A stretch of 27,261 bases of DNA from an uncultured Alphaproteobacteria bacterium. Lineage in GTDB: Bacteria > Pseudomonadota > Alphaproteobacteria > RF32 > CAG-239. Below, piece by piece: positions 23,726-27,261 of this stretch. A program made the translations under genes and the position numbers. Positions within the stretch are counted from its first letter, which is position 1, and each line of letters starts with the position of its first letter. The DNA is taken from NCBI GenBank assembly GCA_902464275.1, contig CABQIK010000019.1, positions 1-27,261 of the forward strand, given 5' to 3'. The notes under the pieces were generated by a model. That model did no database searches. It was not told where the DNA came from and saw only the letters and a program-made list of their open reading frames with translations.

Positions 23726-24061
23726 CTAAACCATAAATCTGATAAGCATAATCAAGTAAACATATACTAAAAACGCCAACGCTTTATACATTATGGCATA
23801 AACTTCAAACGTGCCGCCGGCAATTACCATTTGTACCACAACCGCGGCAAGCAAAGCGCACGCAATCATAATCAGCCAGTAATGGCGCTGTTTGTTAAAG
23901 AGCAAGGCAAGCACCACTGCCGACCCTGCAATATACGGATTTTTCATGCTTCCGAACAGCAAATTTACCGGCACGGTAACCTCTGCAATTTTAAATATAA
24001 ACGACAACGCGATAATGATAACCGCCGCCACAAAAATTAAAAAGCATGTTTTTTTAGACAT
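23726..24061 (-). CDS. small integral membrane protein, unknown function
   Basis: The 111-aa protein has about four hydrophobic segments: CFLIFVAAVIIIALSFIF, NPYIAGSAVVLALLF, YWLIMIACALLAAVVVQMVI and a C-terminal IMYKALAFLVYVYLIMLI. I recognise no family. ATG 24061 is chosen over the TTG at 24076 because AAGGA lies 6 nt upstream of the ATG. Between the hemolysin III-like gene (24 nt upstream) and the esterase, probably one transcript. Confidence 0.75.
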   Translation of the reverse strand: MSKKTCFLIFVAAVIIIALSFIFKIAEVTVPVNLLFGSMKNPYIAGSAVVLALLFNKQRHYWLIMIACALLAAVVVQMVIAGGTFEVYAIMYKALAFLVYVYLIMLIRFMV

Positions 24062-24085
24062 TAACGTTCCTTTCAATCAATTATT

Positions 24086-24742
24086 TTAACCTACAAACAC
24101 GCATGAGAACAAAATGGCCATAAAGTGCATAATTGTTCCCACCAGCACAAATCCGTGCCAAATAGCGTGAGTATATTTTTTGCTTTTCCATAAATAAAAA
24201 ATGATGCCGACAGTATAAAAAATGCCGCCTAAAACCAAAAATACCAATGCCAGTTTTGACATTACCGCAAACAAGGTTTTAGAGGCAATCAAAACCAACC
24301 AGCCCATACCCAAATAAAGGCTTACCGACCAAATTTTGGTACCGCTGCCCGATGAAACAATTTTAAGCACGGTGCCCAACAGCGCCAAGCTCCAAATAAC
24401 CGCAAACAGCACCCAACCCATGGTGCCGCGCATTAACACGAGCAAAAACGGCGTATAAGTTCCGGCAATAAGATAATAAATGGCAATATGGTCAAATTTT
24501 TTCAAAATGGTTTTAGCATGCGGAAACGGTATGGCATGATATAAGGTAGATGCCATATACATCAGCATCATACTCGCGCCGAATATGGCGGTTGAAACAA
24601 TACTCCACACATTGCCGTAAACGGCTGAAAGCGTGACTAAAACGCTCGTAATCGCAATGCTTAAAAACACGCCGATACCGTGCACAATACTGCTGATAAT
24701 CTCTTCTTTTAAGGTATATGTTGAACATGTTGATGTTTTCAT
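24086..24742 (-). CDS. hemolysin III / PAQR-family membrane protein
   Basis: The 218-aa protein has seven hydrophobic segments and the conserved PAQR features: SSIVHGIGVFLSI, Ser/His in MYMASTLYHAIP, FDHIAIYYLIAGTYTPF and a C-terminal HAIWHGFVLVGTIMHF. The conserved His residues form a metal site in this family, related to adiponectin receptors; bacterial members (YqfA/TrhA) influence membrane lipid homeostasis, and the hemolysin name is historical. ATG 24742 has AGGAG 7 nt upstream; the 11-residue longer frame is not supported. It lies 69 nt downstream of the sugar permease. Confidence 0.88.
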   Translation of the reverse strand: MKTSTCSTYTLKEEIISSIVHGIGVFLSIAITSVLVTLSAVYGNVWSIVSTAIFGASMMLMYMASTLYHAIPFPHAKTILKKFDHIAIYYLIAGTYTPFLLVLMRGTMGWVLFAVIWSLALLGTVLKIVSSGSGTKIWSVSLYLGMGWLVLIASKTLFAVMSKLALVFLVLGGIFYTVGIIFYLWKSKKYTHAIWHGFVLVGTIMHFMAILFSCVFVG

Positions 24743-24811
24743 ATAGGTTCTCCTGATAAAACCGAACAACAACACTTTATGCCATTATTTTATTAACGTA
24801 AAGCAATTTTT

Positions 24812-25978
24812 TTAGGCTTTGTCTTTAATTTTGGTTATCATAAACAGCAAATACGCCGCGCAAACTGCCATTATTGCCACCGCGCCGCTTTGCGAACCGG
24901 CAACATCAGAGGCAATTCCCATAACGGCCGGTACCACCGCGCCGCCGCAGATACCCATAATCATCAAGCCGGAAATTTCGTTTTTATAACGCGGGTTGGC
25001 AAGCATAATCTGCGAAAATACCACCGGAAAAATATTAGCGTTGCCAAAGCCGATAAGCCCCATGCAAACATAAAGCGTTTTTATATCATCAAACATCAAC
25101 AACCCAAGCAAACCGGCGGTTAAAATAATTACGCTTATCATAAAAAAGCGCTTGGGAGAATATTTAGCCAACACATATGCTCCGAATAAACTTGCAAAAG
25201 TACGGAATAAAAAATACACGCTGATGGCAAGTCCGGCCTGAGTTAATGACACGCCTAATTTTTCAATAAAAATTTTCGGAGCGGTAACATTGGTGCCGAC
25301 ATCAATACCCACATGACAGACAATCGCCGCAAAAGCAAGCAAAACCGCCTTATCGGCCAGCAAAACAAAGCTTTCCCTAAAGCCGGTGATTTTGCCCTCG
25401 GTTTTTTCTTCCGGAATTTTATCAAAATAAAGGCTTATAAGCGCAACCGCGCCTTCAGCTAAAAACACGGCAAACAAAATGCGCCAGTTGCCAAAATTAA
25501 GCGCCGCCCAACTGGCTAAAATCGGCGCCGAAAACGCCGCCACCGCTTTAACAAACTGCCCGAAGGTTATGGCGCTTGAAAGCCGCTGTTTGCTGACAAT
25601 GTTTGAAAGCAACGGATTAATGGAAGTTTGCATCATGGTATTGCCGATACCGAGCAATGAAAATGAAATTACCATCAACGGCAGGTTATAATCAATCAAC
25701 GGCAGCGCCACGGCCAACAAAGTAACCACCAGACTGAGCAACACGGTTTTATGCCGCCCGATGCGGTTCATCAGCATACCGGTCGGCACGGAGGCAACCA
25801 AAAACCAAAAGAACACCATGGACGTAAACAAATTGGCAACCGTATCCGAAAGCACAAAATCGGCTTTAACATAGTTGGTGGCAATTCCGGTTAAATCAAC
25901 AAACCCCATAGCAAAAAAGGTTAAAATTACCGGCACCAACTGCCAAAATACATGGGCTTGCTTAACTTGTTTTACCAT
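24812..25978 (-). CDS. MFS sugar permease, FucP/fructose-transporter-like
   Basis: The 388-aa transporter has about 12 hydrophobic segments in two halves, with the MFS loop after helix 2 (PTGMLMNRIGRHKTVL) and a second-half equivalent (GAYVLAKYSPKRFF). The pattern LTFFAMGFVDLTGIATNYVKADF and the internal IGFGNANIFPVVFS resemble the fucose/glucose-galactose symporter (FHS) group. It starts 2 nt after the fructokinase stop with AAGGAG upstream, so the pair probably imports and phosphorylates the same sugar, most likely fructose (inference). Confidence 0.87.
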   Translation of the reverse strand: MVKQVKQAHVFWQLVPVILTFFAMGFVDLTGIATNYVKADFVLSDTVANLFTSMVFFWFLVASVPTGMLMNRIGRHKTVLLSLVVTLLAVALPLIDYNLPLMVISFSLLGIGNTMMQTSINPLLSNIVSKQRLSSAITFGQFVKAVAAFSAPILASWAALNFGNWRILFAVFLAEGAVALISLYFDKIPEEKTEGKITGFRESFVLLADKAVLLAFAAIVCHVGIDVGTNVTAPKIFIEKLGVSLTQAGLAISVYFLFRTFASLFGAYVLAKYSPKRFFMISVIILTAGLLGLLMFDDIKTLYVCMGLIGFGNANIFPVVFSQIMLANPRYKNEISGLMIMGICGGAVVPAVMGIASDVAGSQSGAVAIMAVCAAYLLFMITKIKDKA

Positions 25979-25980
25979 TA

Positions 25981-26862
25981 TTATTCTCCTTTAATACCTG
26001 ATTCATATTTAGGCCAAGCCCCTTCGCGCGTACAAACAAAAGCCGAAACTTTTATTGCCGTGCGGTGCGCCTGTTGCAGACTTTTTCCGGTTAAAAGCGA
26101 GTACACAAACGCCGCCGAAAACGAATCGCCGGCGCCGACCGTATCGGCAACTTCAACTGCCGGAGTTTCAAAGTATGAGGTTTCAGTCGGGGCATAAACC
26201 GTGCTGAACTTTTCACCGGCGGTAAAAATCACGTATTTAAGATTGTAGCGGCACATTAAAGCGCGGCAAACTTCTTCATCGCTTCCGCTCAACGAGAAGA
26301 GCGGGCGGATTACCGCCATTTCATCAATATTAATTTTAAACACATTGGCATGTTTTAGCAGCGTATCTATCAACTCCGCCGAATAATAATGCTGTCGCAA
26401 GTTAATATCATAAAGTTTAACGGCTGTATCCAGAACACACGAAAGCATTTGCAAAATATGCTCGCGGCTTTCTTTGCCGCGGAGAGCAAGAGTCCCGAAA
26501 CAAACCGCATCGGCCCGTTGCAAAATTTTCACGGCCTTGGGGCTGCACGGCAGATGGTCCCATGCCGCGTTTTCAACAATTTCATATTCAGGGATACCGT
26601 CTTGCAACGTAACCAAAACTTTACCGGTGGGGTAATCAACATGCTCAATAATACCGTTAATTCCGCTTTGTTTAAGGCGACTTAAAATCTCGCGCCCCAA
26701 ATCGTCATTACCAACCGCGCTGACGGCATATCCCTTAGCGCCAAGCTGCGTGGCATGATACACAAAATTAATCGGCGCTCCGCCGGCTTTTTTGCCATCC
26801 GGAAATACGTCCCAAAGTAGTTCGCCTATACCGACAACAATCGGTTGTTTTTCAATTTGCAT
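25981..26862 (-). CDS. PfkB-family sugar kinase, probable fructokinase
   Basis: The 293-aa ribokinase-fold kinase has the N-terminal GELLWDVFPDGKKAGGAPINF (sugar-binding), the anion hole and catalytic base in DTVGAGDSFSAAF (Asp246) and a C-terminal nucleotide pocket. GGAPINFVYH and GIGELLWD are typical of fructokinases, converting fructose to fructose-6-phosphate. GGGAGG lies 5 nt before ATG. The following MFS permease forms an operon; the pair resembles the adjacent fructokinase and fructose transporter genes of Bacteroides. A weak promoter (TTAAAA, 17 bp, TATATA) lies about 30 bp upstream. Confidence 0.9.
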   Translation of the reverse strand: MQIEKQPIVVGIGELLWDVFPDGKKAGGAPINFVYHATQLGAKGYAVSAVGNDDLGREILSRLKQSGINGIIEHVDYPTGKVLVTLQDGIPEYEIVENAAWDHLPCSPKAVKILQRADAVCFGTLALRGKESREHILQMLSCVLDTAVKLYDINLRQHYYSAELIDTLLKHANVFKINIDEMAVIRPLFSLSGSDEEVCRALMCRYNLKYVIFTAGEKFSTVYAPTETSYFETPAVEVADTVGAGDSFSAAFVYSLLTGKSLQQAHRTAIKVSAFVCTREGAWPKYESGIKGE

Positions 26863-26961
26863 AAGCGCCTCCCGTATTGTTTGAATATATAATCAATGGT
26901 AGATAAAATTTTAACCCTCCGCAAGCGTTATTTATCTGATTTGCAAAATTTGATATTTTTC

Positions 26962-26990
26962 TTGCATATCACGCAAAATAAATTTATAAA
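26962..26990 (+). promoter_or_regulatory. promoter for tRNA-Arg
   Basis: TTGCAT (26962-26967), 17-bp spacer, TATAAA (26985-26990); the mature tRNA begins 9 nt later, so the primary transcript has almost no leader. Confidence 0.7.
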
Positions 26991-26998
26991 AACATCAG

Positions 26999-27075
26999 GT
27001 CAGCGTAGCTCATCCGGATAGAGCAACAGTTTCCTAAACTGTGGGTAGTGGGTTCAAGTCCCGCCGCTGACGCCA
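26999..27075 (+). tRNA. tRNA-Arg, anticodon CCT
   Basis: A complete 77-nt cloverleaf. Acceptor GTCAGCG (26999-27005) pairs perfectly with CGCTGAC (27065-27071), followed by discriminator G and encoded CCA. The D-stem is GCTC/GAGC. The anticodon stem is ACAGT/ACTGT with loop TTCCTAA, giving CCT, which reads AGG. The T-arm is GTGGG-TTCAAGT-CCCGC. Confidence 0.97.
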
Positions 27076-27076
27076 T

Positions 27077-27107
27077 AAAAAAGACCACCTTTAGCGTGGT
27101 CTTTTTT
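27077..27107 (+). terminator. intrinsic terminator after tRNA-Arg
   Basis: AAAAAAGACCAC (27077-27088), loop CTTTAGC, GTGGTCTTTTTT (27096-27107). A perfect 12-bp stem ending in a T-run. Confidence 0.92.
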
Positions 27108-27123
27108 ATGGCATAAAGAATCG

Positions 27124-27261
27124 GGGACTTGAAACCGAGAGGGCGCGAACCGATAGAAAACCTCCGGTGGAGGTTTTCGTTGTGAGCGGCGCAGTTTTCT
27201 TATTTGAGCGAGAAGCGACAGCGCCACGAAGCGAAATTAGAAAACAAGCTGTAAGTCCCGC
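27124..27261. repeat. hairpin-rich tail with tRNA T-arm echoes
   Basis: GGGACTTGAA (27124-27133) is the exact inverse of the tRNA T-arm TTCAAGTCCC (27053-27062). AAGTCCCGC at the window edge (27253-27261) repeats 27056-27064 directly. Between them are a perfect hairpin GAAAACCTCC-ggt-GGAGGTTTTC (27156-27178) and a 12-bp stem with one mismatch (27194-27205 with 27234-27245). No gene is visible. It may be the edge of an element at the tRNA or a decayed tRNA cluster. Confidence 0.5.

Noticed and set aside
1..27261. CRISPR arrays, insertion sequences, transposases, rRNA, replication origin
   Set aside because: No regularly spaced repeats, transposase-like protein or rRNA sequence was seen; the two DnaA-box matches are single sites in gene leaders, not a cluster.

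Overview
The window reads as chromosomal DNA of an uncultivated, probably fermentative alphaproteobacterium of the animal-gut type. The support is the order rimP-nusA-ylxR-infB-rbfA, the lipid A pair lpxI-lpxB (LpxI rather than LpxH is common in alphaproteobacteria), a bifunctional AdhE, clear Shine-Dalgarno sites on most genes, and several pilin-like proteins that share one nearly invariant N-terminus. The lineage is inferred from gene content and remembered family patterns, not from a search.

Positions 1-7320 form an accessory region. It holds three type IV pilin-like genes (left edge-697, 4164-4781, 6535-7290), adhE, a probable structured RNA with its own terminator (about 3628-3784), a small HTH regulator and a hipBA-type toxin-antitoxin pair with three evenly spaced operators. 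Two of the pilin genes follow an almost identical 88-nt leader that carries a DnaA-box match, an A10 tract and a hairpin burying the Shine-Dalgarno site. A copy of that leader for the first gene, if present, lies outside the window.

Positions 7413-15512, minus strand, are the transcription/translation operon rimP-nusA-ylxR-infB-rbfA. An AT-rich leuS that does not look alphaproteobacterial is joined to its end. A terminator-shaped hairpin sits in the rimP leader. Positions 15636-19670, minus strand, are lpxI-lpxB-comEC, with overlapping genes.

Positions 19813-22246 hold two plus-strand orphan genes without Shine-Dalgarno sites (a 130-aa unknown and a 165-aa exported protein) on either side of cca. 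Both may have come from Bacteroidetes. Positions 22258-26862 carry a peroxiredoxin (plus), then on the minus strand a fructokinase-sugar permease pair followed by a hemolysin III-type membrane protein, a small membrane protein and a serine esterase. The window ends with tRNA-Arg(CCT), its terminator and a hairpin-rich tail that repeats part of the tRNA T-arm.

The most interesting material is the pilin family with its shared SD-masking leader, the candidate ncRNA ahead of the HTH gene, and the periodic hipBA operator array. The pilins and ComEC could belong to one DNA-uptake or surface-fibre system, but nothing in the window proves that link.
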